Positions 10,161-18,663 of a stretch of 64,000 bases of DNA are shown one piece after another. How positions within the stretch are numbered: position 1 is the first letter of the stretch; every line of letters begins with the position of its first letter. Source of the DNA: Neptuniibacter sp. 1_MG-2023 (GTDB taxonomy: Bacteria; Pseudomonadota; Gammaproteobacteria; Pseudomonadales; Balneatricaceae); NCBI RefSeq assembly GCF_030547185.1, contig NZ_JAUOQR010000009.1, positions 79,316-143,315 of the forward strand, read 5' to 3'. The notes under the pieces are model-generated. The model saw only the letters and a list, made by a program, of their open reading frames with translations, was not told the origin of the DNA and did not search any database. The translations under genes and the position numbers were made by a program.

Positions 10161-10577
10161 TGGACTGTGCCGGGAAACTTAACGGCTTTTACTATTATTG
10201 CCTTACTATGTAACACATCTTGCTGACCTATTTAGTTGGGGAAAATACCTGATTTTAGGTAGCTAATTTTATTGTTCCGAAAATGGTTGGTAACCTATTT
10301 TCATGCAGGTGATATTAATCTCTTTTCGTGACTTCCTGTTTACATTTTTTACTGGTTTTATCGGCCTACCTGTTATAGCTCTTTATGTTCCCCCTTACTT
10401 TAATGGAACAGATATTCATAAATCCTAAGCTTTTTTTGGTTTATGAATTAGTTGTAATCTACTGATTTCAAAATATAAAAATATAGAATAAACAGTCCTG
10501 CTTTTTTGTGATTTTCATTGCTTATTTATAATATTAATCTAAGCTTCTATGATAATGACTAGAGCAAAGGATTCTTT
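10161..10577. other. Intergenic region between DUF2798 gene and the EAL regulator
   Basis: This AT-rich 417-base gap shows no recognisable gene. A 41-codon frame at 10303-10428 has no clear ribosome site. The right end holds the promoter and the AAAGGA ribosome site of the next gene. Confidence 0.5.
10506..10532 (+). promoter_or_regulatory. Candidate sigma-70 promoter for the REC-EAL gene
   Basis: TTGTGA at 10506-10511 and a perfect TATAAT at 10527-10532 are separated by 15 bases, a little short of the optimal 17. They lie about 45 bases before ATG 10578. The assignment rests on sequence match only. Confidence 0.35.
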
Positions 10578-12791
10578 ATGTCAGAGTTAGAATTGTTTCA
10601 TTTTTCTGAAAGTTCTATTGTTGATAAAGCGGCTGCAGCACCATGGAAAGTGCTTAGTGTTGAAGATGATCTCACTTATCAGGCATCACTGGTTTATAGC
10701 CTACAAGATTTAGTTGTTTATGAACGTCCCGTCCAAATTTTAACTGCAAATTCAGTGAGTGAAGCGGCTGATATTATCTCTCGCAATAGTGATATTAGCG
10801 TTATCTTACTAGATGTAGTTATGGAAGAAGATGATGCAGGTTTAAGACTTGCGAGCACTATTCGCGAAGTTTTAGGTAATTCCACTATTCGAATTATTTT
10901 GGTTACTGGTCAGCCAGGTATGGCACCACGTAATGATGTGATGGTTCAATATGATATTGATGAGTATTGGAATAAGTCGGATCTAATCAAAGGAACTCTG
11001 CATTCCGTGGTGAGTAGCCATATTAGGACTTGGCGCTATCTCACAGAGCTAGTTCAGGCTAAACAGGGACTGCAAATGGTAGTTGATGCAGCGCGTAGCA
11101 TCAGCAGCAAACAAAGTTTAACTAGTTTTACTGAGACCGTGTTAAACGAGATCGAGCGTATCATCGGTATTCGAGAAGGCGGGATTATTTGTTTTGCCTA
11201 TAAAGGTGGAGATTTCTCACCGGAGGCGCGTATATTGGCCGCGAGTGGTATCTACAGTGGTTCTACAAAAAAAACATTATCAGATCTTCAACTAGCTACT
11301 TATTATTACCCTGCTTTTATTGCCGCAACGGAACAGCGCAGTCATCTTTTTGATGATGACTTTACGGTATTACATTTTGATACGCCTCAAATAGATGAAA
11401 CTCACTATATATTATTGGTTAACTCTAACCATAAGCTAACAGATAGCCATATCAATTTACTACAAGTGTTTAGTGAAAATATCAACAGCGGTTTTACGGC
11501 TGTTGCACTGGTTAACCGTCTATCTGATTTGGCTTATCGTGATCAAGTGCTTAAATCCTACAATCGAAATTGGCTCTTGCGTGAACTATCTACCATGCCT
11601 GCGGAGGAAAAAGACGAAAGCAGTTTGATTATCCTCGTTGTTAATGACTTTACAGGCATGATGGTGACTTTTGGTGAGCGATATTGTGAAAAGCTGTTGT
11701 CGGCTTTACTGGTCAATATTTGTGATTTACATCCGAATAATTTGATCGCCCGTACTGGAGATTTTACCTTTGCGATCCTGCTTAACAAAGAAAGTATGCT
11801 GACAGAGGAGCAGTTACTTAACATCATTGATCAGCGGTTGATGTTGAACCATACGGTTCATCGCTTAAGGTTAACGGTTGCTAGGGTTAATTTAAATCTA
11901 CTTATGGAGTGTAAAGCTGAACAGATACTGCAGTTATCTGAATCAACTGCCAATATGGCTCGCCTCAAAGGCCAGCGGATTATCGATTATGAACCAGACA
12001 TTATGCTATCCATCACCGCTAGTCATCATCTATTGATGGATTTGCACAGCGCTATAGATAATCATGAATTTTTTATTGTTTTACAACCCAAAGTAAACAT
12101 GACAACGGGGGCTACCGTCGGTTTTGAAGCATTGTTGCGCTGGAGAAAACCGGATGGGCAGATCATATCCCCCACTCGGTTTATTCCACTCGCGGAAACC
12201 GCAGGTTTAATTAGTCATCTTGATATTGAGGCTGCCCGCCAAACAATTGAAGCGGCGACCTCTCTTCAAAAGGCAGGGTTTAACCTTCCGATTTCGTTTA
12301 ATGCCAGTTGTGCGGATCTGAATCACAAAGATTATATTGAGTCCTTGCTAAATATGATCGTTCAAAGTGGCCTGGATGGGCAGATGCTTGAGATAGAGGT
12401 AACAGAGTCTCAGGCCATGCAAAATTATGAATATATTAATCCCGTACTAAAGCAGTTTTCCGATCGAGGAATAGGCGTTAGCATTGACGATTTTGGTACA
12501 GGTTATTCATCTTTAGCCCATGTTGCTAATTTAAAGGCAACCACACTTAAAATTGATAAAAGCTTTATCGATCATTTAGGAGAAAGCGCGGCGGGTAACC
12601 ATGTTGTCGATATGGTGTTACATCTAGGTAAAAAATTTGGGTTTGTCATTATCGCGGAAGGTGTAGAAACTGAAATTCAGCGTCAGCATTTAGTGAATAG
12701 AGGATGCCATATTGCACAGGGCTATCTGTTTTCTAAGCCTATGCCTGTTAGTAATGTCGTTGAATGGTTACAAGCGCAGCCTAAAATATGA
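10578..12791 (+). CDS. Response regulator with DUF3369, degenerate GGDEF and EAL domains
   Basis: This 737-residue cytoplasmic regulator is predicted to degrade cyclic di-GMP. A receiver domain (about 20-150; VEDD near the start, phosphoacceptor Asp in ILLDVVM near residue 80) is followed by a DUF3369 sensor-like domain (about 160-320). Next is a GGDEF-like domain whose signature is lost (RTGDFTFAIL in its place), then an intact-looking EAL domain from about 490, with FEALLRW near 515 and DDFGTGYSS near 636. The likely activity is therefore phosphodiesterase and not cyclase. The stop overlaps the start of the histidine kinase gene at 12788 as ATGA, so the two form a cognate pair. The ligand and output phenotype are unknown. 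Confidence 0.92.
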   Translation: MSELELFHFSESSIVDKAAAAPWKVLSVEDDLTYQASLVYSLQDLVVYERPVQILTANSVSEAADIISRNSDISVILLDVVMEEDDAGLRLASTIREVLGNSTIRIILVTGQPGMAPRNDVMVQYDIDEYWNKSDLIKGTLHSVVSSHIRTWRYLTELVQAKQGLQMVVDAARSISSKQSLTSFTETVLNEIERIIGIREGGIICFAYKGGDFSPEARILAASGIYSGSTKKTLSDLQLATYYYPAFIAATEQRSHLFDDDFTVLHFDTPQIDETHYILLVNSNHKLTDSHINLLQVFSENINSGFTAVALVNRLSDLAYRDQVLKSYNRNWLLRELSTMPAEEKDESSLIILVVNDFTGMMVTFGERYCEKLLSALLVNICDLHPNNLIARTGDFTFAILLNKESMLTEEQLLNIIDQRLMLNHTVHRLRLTVARVNLNLLMECKAEQILQLSESTANMARLKGQRIIDYEPDIMLSITASHHLLMDLHSAIDNHEFFIVLQPKVNMTTGATVGFEALLRWRKPDGQIISPTRFIPLAETAGLISHLDIEAARQTIEAATSLQKAGFNLPISFNASCADLNHKDYIESLLNMIVQSGLDGQMLEIEVTESQAMQNYEYINPVLKQFSDRGIGVSIDDFGTGYSSLAHVANLKATTLKIDKSFIDHLGESAAGNHVVDMVLHLGKKFGFVIIAEGVETEIQRQHLVNRGCHIAQGYLFSKPMPVSNVVEWLQAQPKI

Positions 12792-14716
12792 ACTGGCGCC
12801 GTCAAAAGATAGATTCTGCCCATAAAAATGGCGTGGATGAAGATATCCAAAAGTTTAAGCGTAAGTACTTAGTTTTTGGTGCAGTTATTATTTTATTAGC
12901 GGTTTTAAGCGGTGTCATGCTCTATAACAGCATTAAAGGCGAGCGAATTACGCAGTTACGGGAGCGACACGAGGAGCAAATCACTTTAGCTGCTATTGAT
13001 ATAAACCGAGAGCTTGGAGATATAGGGAATACTGTACGACTGTTATCGACAGATAGTGATATTTTAAGCAGTTTATCTCCGTTTAATCAGCTTAATACCC
13101 TTCGCTTAAAAACTATTTTTAAGCAGTTTGGCCGAGCTATTGATAATCTTTTACAGATACGCTGGCTGGATGACACAGGGCACGAGCAGGTGCGTATTAA
13201 TATTGTCGATGGAAAGGTGCACGCAGAGCCTGCAGAGATGCTCCAAGATAAAAGTAATCGTTATTACTTCCAGAACGCGATGAAGGTATTTCCGCCTGAA
13301 ATTTATATTTCGCCGATCGATCTAAATATCGAACACGGTGAGATTGTAAAACCCCTACAACCTGTATTTAGAATAGGTCTTCAAACCACTGCAACAAAGG
13401 GCATGCGGCGCGGTTTGTTAATGATCAATTATGATTTAACTCATCTAATTAAAAAAATCCGCTCATTAAGTTCAGGTGAGACGGAAGTAATGTGGGTTGA
13501 TGCTTGGGGAAACTGGCTGCTCCATCCTGACCCTTCATTGGAATGGGGGGCCATTTTAGGGAAGTCTAAAAATTCTCTAACGCAGTTGGACCCCCTACTC
13601 TGGGCCAAAATAAATAGCGGGGAAAACCAGATCATAATGCCTCATAACGGAGAGCTTATTAGTACTCGCCACATAGCTCTCTCTTTTACAGAAGCACCTA
13701 CTGTTGCTGAAAGTATCTATATGCTCGTCCGTACGCCTAAAAAGGTTATGGAAGAGATTGAATGGAATGCAATAAAACCTACATTATTATTGGTGATAGG
13801 TATTCTTTTGATTGGGGGGAGGATCTTATGGCGCGATTACACTATGCAGCAAAGTTTGCAAAAGATGACGCTGAGGTTAGCCTGTGAAAAAAATGAGTTA
13901 AAATTCCTTAATAGCGAACTCGACAATGCTCTATCTAAACAACAATTATTGCAAAATGAGCTAGTCGAAACACGTAAACTCTCTTCTCTAGGCATGATGG
14001 TCGCTGGCGTAGCCCATGAACTTAACACCCCGATTGGAGGCGCTATTATGGCAGAGTCAACTTTGCAGAGTTCACACGATTCACTTAAAAAAGCCCTAGA
14101 TGAGGGGCTTAGCCGTCAAGCGTTTGATAACTATATTAGTAATACAGAGGAAGGGTTAAAGCTAGTCGAAAGTAATCTTACCCGAGCCGCAGCTTTAGTT
14201 AAGAGCTTTAAGCGCTTAGCGTTAGATCGTGCTAATGATGAAATTGTTTCGTTTAATCTTGATCAGGTGGTTAGTGATCTGATCTATACTTTAACGCCTA
14301 AGTTGAAAAATTCAGGTACGCGTATTGTTAATGAGGTTAATACGGAACTAATGCTTGCCGGCTACCCTGGTATTGTGTCTCAGATATTACAAAACCTCAT
14401 TATCAACGCCCTTACTTACGGTACTGAGGGTATGCAGCAAGGCGAGATTATCGTGCAGGCAGAATTAAATGAAGAGTGGGTTGTGCTGTCTGTTAGCGAT
14501 AATGGCAAAGGGATTCCTCCCGAGTTAAGGGAGAGCTTATTTGATCCTTTTGTGACTAGTGGTCGAGGTCTTGGACACACTGGGTTGGGGTTACATTTAG
14601 TTCACCAGTGGGTCACAAATCTTATGCATGGCCAAATTAAAATGGAATCACTCTCTAGGGGAGGTACTCGCTTTGTTATTTATCTTCCTAAAAACATTCA
14701 AAGTAACCAGAGTTAA
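12788..14716 (+). CDS. Membrane sensor histidine kinase, partner of the upstream EAL regulator
   Basis: The 642-residue kinase has a transmembrane helix near residues 28-48, a periplasmic Cache-like sensor region to about 335, a second helix near 337-355 and a coiled linker. The HisKA box VAHELNTPIGGA has its phospho-His near residue 407. The HATPase domain follows, with QNLIINAL, DNGKGIP and GLGHTGLGL. There is no receiver of its own, consistent with phosphorylating the REC-DUF3369-EAL protein encoded immediately upstream with a 4-base overlap. The signal is unknown. Confidence 0.92.
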   Translation: MNWRRQKIDSAHKNGVDEDIQKFKRKYLVFGAVIILLAVLSGVMLYNSIKGERITQLRERHEEQITLAAIDINRELGDIGNTVRLLSTDSDILSSLSPFNQLNTLRLKTIFKQFGRAIDNLLQIRWLDDTGHEQVRINIVDGKVHAEPAEMLQDKSNRYYFQNAMKVFPPEIYISPIDLNIEHGEIVKPLQPVFRIGLQTTATKGMRRGLLMINYDLTHLIKKIRSLSSGETEVMWVDAWGNWLLHPDPSLEWGAILGKSKNSLTQLDPLLWAKINSGENQIIMPHNGELISTRHIALSFTEAPTVAESIYMLVRTPKKVMEEIEWNAIKPTLLLVIGILLIGGRILWRDYTMQQSLQKMTLRLACEKNELKFLNSELDNALSKQQLLQNELVETRKLSSLGMMVAGVAHELNTPIGGAIMAESTLQSSHDSLKKALDEGLSRQAFDNYISNTEEGLKLVESNLTRAAALVKSFKRLALDRANDEIVSFNLDQVVSDLIYTLTPKLKNSGTRIVNEVNTELMLAGYPGIVSQILQNLIINALTYGTEGMQQGEIIVQAELNEEWVVLSVSDNGKGIPPELRESLFDPFVTSGRGLGHTGLGLHLVHQWVTNLMHGQIKMESLSRGGTRFVIYLPKNIQSNQS

Positions 14717-15076
14717 ACAGCGATGCCAGTGTGGTTATTTTTTATATCTGCAGTTAACTTTTAACTGTAATTGATTGATAAAAAACATTATTTCAATCTG
14801 GGCTTGTTGCAAAAGTTTAGTTTTTTTATCTCTGTAGCTCTGTTTAATAAAACACCAATAATCTATGGTTACTCTAGTGTATTTGAGCAGTATGATGTTT
14901 GACCCATTTGAGTGCATCTAATTTTGTTTTCTGCGCCATAAAAAAGCGTTTAAGCAGAGTAGATAACGGTAACTTAAGGGTTTAACTAATAAAACAGGCT
15001 TTCGTTGCTTGGCCTAATGCTTGCTAATATTTACTCATAAATAATGACTTAAAGTCTCTTTAAAGGAATAGCTAGA
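14717..15076. other. Intergenic region upstream of the ParA-like gene
   Basis: No gene is visible in this 360-base AT-rich stretch. A 7-bp inverted repeat CAGTTAA/TTAACTG (14751-14767) lies shortly after the kinase stop, without a clean T-run. The right end carries AAAGGA before ATG 15077. Confidence 0.5.
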
Positions 15077-15787
15077 ATGAGCACGATTCATTTTGTAGGC
15101 GGTGAAAAAGGTGGCGTAGGAAAATCAGTTCTTTCCCGCACCTTGTCGCAGTATTTTCTTGATAACGATATAGCTTATATAGGTTTAGATGCAGACCAAT
15201 CCCATCCTACGTTAACCCGTTATTACGACGGTTACACCCGCCCTATCAATCTTGATCTATTTGAGAGCATCGACACGATCATGGAGATCGCTATGGAGCA
15301 GGATGTCCATCTGTTGATCGATCTACCTGCGCAAAGTCAGCGCTTTTTGGAGCGCTGGTTTGAGGAGAACGATGTTTTATCCCTTTGCTCTGAAGTAGGT
15401 ATCGACTTAGTGTATTGGTATACCGTTGATGGTGGCCCCGACTCTATTAACTTGTTAGATCGTTTTCTGGCTAAATACAGCTCTCAATTAAACTGCATAG
15501 TCGTTAAAAATTACGGCTGCGGTAATGATTTTAGCGGTATTGAAGCGTTAGCTCATTTTAATGCTGACCCACTTAAAGTCCCTGTTCTACGTCAAATGTC
15601 CCTACCCGCGCTGCATGAGTCAACGATTAATAAAATCGATAAATTAGGGTTAAGTTTCTGGGGAGCGATTAATGTTAAAGACAGTGAGTCTAAGCACCTT
15701 AGCCTAATGGAGCGACAGCGTAGTAAGGTTTGGCTTAAAAAGAGCCATGCAGCTATTAAAGAGGTTTTAACAGGTATTAGTAATTAG
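15077..15787 (+). CDS. ParA/MinD-like P-loop ATPase
   Basis: The 236-residue protein starts MSTIHFVGGEKGGVGKSVLS, a deviant Walker A (KGGVGKS, residues 11-17) typical of the ParA/MinD/CobQ superfamily. The switch region has GLDADQSHPTLTRYY, and HLLIDLPAQSQ corresponds to Walker B. No ParB gene or parS-like repeats are adjacent, so a plasmid-type partition role is not supported. Family members encoded alone on chromosomes are often of unknown cargo. The ribosome site AAAGGA is 8-9 bases before the start. Function beyond ATPase is not assigned. Confidence 0.85.
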   Translation: MSTIHFVGGEKGGVGKSVLSRTLSQYFLDNDIAYIGLDADQSHPTLTRYYDGYTRPINLDLFESIDTIMEIAMEQDVHLLIDLPAQSQRFLERWFEENDVLSLCSEVGIDLVYWYTVDGGPDSINLLDRFLAKYSSQLNCIVVKNYGCGNDFSGIEALAHFNADPLKVPVLRQMSLPALHESTINKIDKLGLSFWGAINVKDSESKHLSLMERQRSKVWLKKSHAAIKEVLTGISN

Positions 15788-15844
15788 ATCTCCCTCTAGG
15801 GCGTATTGAGCTATAAAATTTTATACTTAATCGGACAACGGAGG

Positions 15845-16027
15845 CTAACTAGATACATAGCCTTTGATTTGTCCGATTCTTCTCCAAGCAAACTCGTAAA
15901 ATGGCTGAAAACGTTTAGTTGTTAATATGCGTAGACAGTCCGATTCTGTCCATTCAGACGCGGACAGGTCCATAATCCGTGCATCTTGTTCCCTCCTCTG
16001 CTTTGCCTTGCGCTCAGAAGCGGACAT
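15845..16027 (-). pseudogene. Downstream half of an apparently frameshifted small basic protein
   Basis: This 60-codon frame (begins MSASERKAKQRREQ) contains a charged segment of the type found near the N-terminus of small regulators of plasmids, phages and integrative elements (pattern G-R-P/K-P-L..M-S-A-x-E-R). The missing upstream part appears in another frame at 16014-16112 (GRKPLFSE), separated by a net one-base shift. ATG 16027 has no good ribosome site, so it is either a broken gene, translationally coupled to the upstream frame (14-base overlap), or made by frameshifting. No precise family is claimed. Confidence 0.45.
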
Positions 16028-16112
16028 TGATTTCAGAGAACAGTGGTTTACGACCCCGTCTTGCTTTGCCTGTTCGCGCTGAGGAGGGTTGATGCGATTT
16101 AGGGTTGCTCAT
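16014..16112 (-). pseudogene. Upstream half of the frameshifted small protein
   Basis: A 32-codon frame from ATG 16112 (MSNPKSHQPSSARTGKARRG, then RKPLFSE) ends in TGA at 16014, just inside the second frame at 15845-16027. The Lys/Arg-rich GRKPLFSE segment would join naturally to MSASERKAKQRREQ of the second frame if one base were lost. The start lies 22 bases from the 27-bp palindrome at 16134-16160, and GGAG stands upstream. The pair may be one interrupted gene. Confidence 0.4.
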
Positions 16113-16133
16113 GTAAATCATCTACTCCATTGT

Positions 16134-16160
16134 TTATATTTGTGACTGTCACAAATATAA
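16134..16160. promoter_or_regulatory. Perfect 27-bp palindrome, probable operator
   Basis: TTATATTTGTGAC at 16134-16146 and its exact reverse complement at 16148-16160 are separated by one base. There is no T-run and the dyad is AT-rich, which favours a protein-binding site over a terminator. It sits directly upstream of the minus-strand small frames and about 430 bases from the minus-strand gene start at 16592. Autoregulation of the small upstream-of-ParA element is the simplest reading. Confidence 0.6.
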
Positions 16161-16268
16161 GGATAGTAGCATGATCTAGTATCAAGTACAGGCGAGACTG
16201 AGCCTACAATAAGGCTCGAAAGGTTACAGATAGATCTGATTTATAGAGAATTTAGCGGGTAAAAGTGC

Positions 16269-16592
16269 TTAACGACTAAAATATTGATCAATAATTATGG
16301 GGAGTTGTTCGAAGACGGCCGTTTCAAAATCCTCAATATGTTGATCGAATATCGTAAAGTATCGGGCCGCTTGTGCGCGACTAAGCATTTTCCCACTGAT
16401 AGCGTAGTCAATTTCAGGAAGTGTTTTGTCGCTTCGCGGGGTCAAGTTCCAATCAATAAAATCTGAATGCAGCGCTTGCAACCTTTTATGGGCCAATATG
16501 CAGAACTGATCTATATGAGCAGGGCCTTCGGGACCTAAGCAGCCCGCTTCTATACGAAAATTAACCGTGAGGTGTGTCTGGGTTATTGTCAT
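16269..16592 (-). CDS. Conserved-looking hypothetical protein, 107 residues
   Basis: The protein begins MTITQTHLTVNFRIEAGCLG and has no signal peptide, membrane segment or recognised motif. It contains many aromatic residues and two His (EAGCLGPEGPAHIDQF; RYFTIFDQHIEDFE), and looks like a compact soluble cytoplasmic protein. It is divergent from rhlE with about 190 bases between the starts. No family is recognised, so the call rests on length, composition and its clear separation from neighbours. Confidence 0.65.
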   Translation of the reverse strand: MTITQTHLTVNFRIEAGCLGPEGPAHIDQFCILAHKRLQALHSDFIDWNLTPRSDKTLPEIDYAISGKMLSRAQAARYFTIFDQHIEDFETAVFEQLPIIIDQYFSR

Positions 16593-16780
16593 TTATTTAC
16601 TCTTATTATCTAAAAAATATCCCACAACCGTTACTACTATAGGTTATTAAACGGTTATTTACCTATTGTGACTTTAGCTATAGTCGATCTGATTCAGTTA
16701 GCTATAACTTAATCGTTTAAATTACTTTATAATTTCCGCTTTTAGCGACTCGCGCCTAATGCGCACATTGAGAGAGATAT

Positions 16781-18052
16781 ATGAAGTTTACCGCCTTAGA
16801 TCTTGCACCTGCTATCCAGCAAGCATTGGATGATTGTGGTTATGAAGAAATGACCCCGATTCAGAAGCAAGCCATTATTCCTGCGCGTCGCGGAAAGGAT
16901 CTCTTAGCTAATGCTCAAACGGGTACTGGTAAAACGGCTGCATTTGCACTACCTATTTTGCAAAAATTACATGATCAGCCTAAAGAGCTAAATGCGACGC
17001 AAGTCCGGGCCGTGATATTAACTCCAACTCGCGAACTTGCCCAGCAGCTTTTTGAAACAATTTCTCGCTATAACAAGTATTTAGATCTACGTATTATTGC
17101 GGTTTATGGCGGTACTACGCTCGATACGCAAAAGAAAAAACTGCGTAACGGCACTGACATATTGATCGCTACTCCTGGTCGTTTGCTGGAACATATTACT
17201 GCTTGTAATGTATCCCTAGCGCAAACTGAGTTTGTTGTCTTAGATGAAGCCGATCGTATGCTTGATATGGGCTTCGTTAGCGATGTAATGACTATCTTAG
17301 AAAAGAGTGCGAAGAAACGTCAGACGATGCTTTTCTCTGCAACCTTATCTAGTGCAGTGCATACTCTATCCCGTAAGATTCTGACCAGTCATGAGACCAT
17401 TAGCGCAGCCAAAGCCAATATTACTGCCGATACCGTGGATCATGTTGTCTATCCGGTAGAAGAGAAATGTAAAGCAGACCTGTTTGCTGAATTAATTAAA
17501 AAGCATAACTGGTTTCAAGTATTGGTTTTTACCAGTACTAAAGGTCAGGCCGATGAGCTAATGAAAGACCTGAAGTTTGACGGTATTGATGCGGTCATTT
17601 GCCATGGAGATAAAAGCCAAGGGGCTCGCCGCCGTGCGGTTGCAGATTTTAAGGCCGGTAAAGTACAAGTGCTTGTAGCAACTGAAGTTGCAGCAAGGGG
17701 ACTAGATATTAAAGGCTTAGAGCATGTGGTCAACTACAACCTTCCCTACTTAGCGGAAGATTATGTTCACCGTATTGGCCGTACAGGTCGTGCGGGCGCT
17801 AAAGGTCAGGCGATCTCTTTTGTGAGCCGTGAAGAGGAAAGCGCCTTAGATAATATTGAGCGTTTTATTGGTGCGAGCATCCGTCGTGTTTACGTGCCGG
17901 GCTTTGAGGTAGGTAGCCGTGAAGGTTTGCGGAAACGAATTAGTCAAAAAGGTCCTAAAAAGCGTGTTAATAAAGCCACACGTACCAAAATAATTGGTCA
18001 AAAATCGGCAAAGAAAAACAATGCGATAGGGAATGTTAAAAAGAAACGTTAA
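16781..18052 (+). CDS. rhlE: DEAD-box ATP-dependent RNA helicase RhlE
   Basis: This 423-residue helicase unwinds RNA duplexes in ribosome assembly and RNA turnover. All family motifs are present: Q-motif EEMTPIQKQAI, motif I AQTGTGKT (about 46-53), motif Ia PTRELAQQ, motif II VLDEADRMLDMGF (DEAD near 154), motif III SAT, and motif VI HRIGRTGRAG. A short Lys/Arg-rich tail (about 375-423) follows the core, as in RhlE. It is monocistronic, with a strong bidirectional terminator at 18112-18150. The subfamily is chosen on the MLDMGF motif and the tail. Confidence 0.93.
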   Translation: MKFTALDLAPAIQQALDDCGYEEMTPIQKQAIIPARRGKDLLANAQTGTGKTAAFALPILQKLHDQPKELNATQVRAVILTPTRELAQQLFETISRYNKYLDLRIIAVYGGTTLDTQKKKLRNGTDILIATPGRLLEHITACNVSLAQTEFVVLDEADRMLDMGFVSDVMTILEKSAKKRQTMLFSATLSSAVHTLSRKILTSHETISAAKANITADTVDHVVYPVEEKCKADLFAELIKKHNWFQVLVFTSTKGQADELMKDLKFDGIDAVICHGDKSQGARRRAVADFKAGKVQVLVATEVAARGLDIKGLEHVVNYNLPYLAEDYVHRIGRTGRAGAKGQAISFVSREEESALDNIERFIGASIRRVYVPGFEVGSREGLRKRISQKGPKKRVNKATRTKIIGQKSAKKNNAIGNVKKKR

Positions 18053-18111
18053 TTTAGAACACTTAGCTCACTCTCGGGTCTTGCTGTTACTTATTCATAA
18101 TGCTGGAATAA

Positions 18112-18150
18112 AAAAAAGAGCGATGCGGTATAAGCCGATCGCTCTTTTTT
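18112..18150. terminator. Bidirectional intrinsic terminator between rhlE and the small gene
   Basis: AAAAAAGAGCGAT at 18112-18124 pairs exactly with ATCGCTCTTTTTT at 18138-18150. The A-run and T-run on the two sides allow termination of rhlE and of the convergent gene at 18183-18377. Confidence 0.88.
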
Positions 18151-18182
18151 ATAAACTGGTTTTTGCGTACAGGGTAGAGTGT

Positions 18183-18377
18183 TTAATGCAGTTCTGAACT
18201 ATCCATTGCCCCACGCTTCATACTACGTTCTACTAAATAATTATCCGAATCCTGTTTTTTGCGCTTGGTCTTTCCTGCCCTCTTCCTTGAATTCAATGCA
18301 GTGTTTGGCTTTTTAAAACCGTGATCAAAGTCATCATCGTCAAACGCAATCTCGCCTAATCTTAATTTGCTGCTCAT
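18183..18377 (-). CDS. Small basic hypothetical protein, 64 residues
   Basis: The frame starts at ATG 18377 after AAGG at a suitable distance and ends before the shared terminator at 18112-18150, so it has a complete transcription unit layout. The product begins MSSKLRLGEIAFDDDDFD, then becomes Lys/Arg-rich (SRKRAGKTKRKKQ). It has no membrane segment. A nucleic-acid-binding role can be imagined from the charge but is not demonstrated. No family is recognised. Confidence 0.6.
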   Translation of the reverse strand: MSSKLRLGEIAFDDDDFDHGFKKPNTALNSRKRAGKTKRKKQDSDNYLVERSMKRGAMDSSELH

Positions 18378-18617
18378 TACCTTATCCTGATTTTTTGTTT
18401 TCCAATGCCTGCTGTTGTTTACAGACCATCATATGGAAACGTTTTTTTATGAACAAATCATTAAAGAAAGATTAAAAAGTAAGTTTAATCCTTTGCTAGT
18501 ATAGAGTAACTCTACGATTAGACGAATATCTTTCATCAAAAGATTTAAATAAAATCAGGGGTTAAATTGAGATCTAGATAAGGTCTTATCTGGTGATGTT
18601 TGATTTATGTATAACTA

Positions 18618-18659
18618 AGCCCTGAGGCTAGTATTTATAGGGCCTCAGGGCTGCTTTTT
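18618..18659 (+). terminator. Strong plus-strand terminator with no gene in front of it
   Basis: AGCCCTGAGGC at 18618-18628 pairs perfectly with GCCTCAGGGCT at 18642-18652, and GCTTTTTT follows on the plus strand. On the minus strand no T-run follows the stem. rhlE upstream already has its own terminator, and no plus-strand gene lies between. The structure therefore suggests an unannotated short plus-strand transcript starting somewhere in 18400-18600. Confidence 0.75.
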
Positions 18660-18663
18660 TATA

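Noticed and set aside
10303..10428. 41-codon plus-strand frame, hydrophobic
   Set aside because: No ribosome site and very short; could be chance in AT-rich DNA.
14735..14917. 60-codon minus-strand frame after the histidine kinase gene
   Set aside because: Low-complexity AT-rich translation with no ribosome site.
15077..15787. ParA-like gene considered as evidence of an integrated plasmid
   Set aside because: No ParB, replication gene, or parS-like repeats nearby; chromosomal solitary ParA-like proteins are common.
18433..18504. 23-codon frame before the orphan terminator
   Set aside because: No ribosome site; too short to support as a gene, although it lies in the possible small RNA region.
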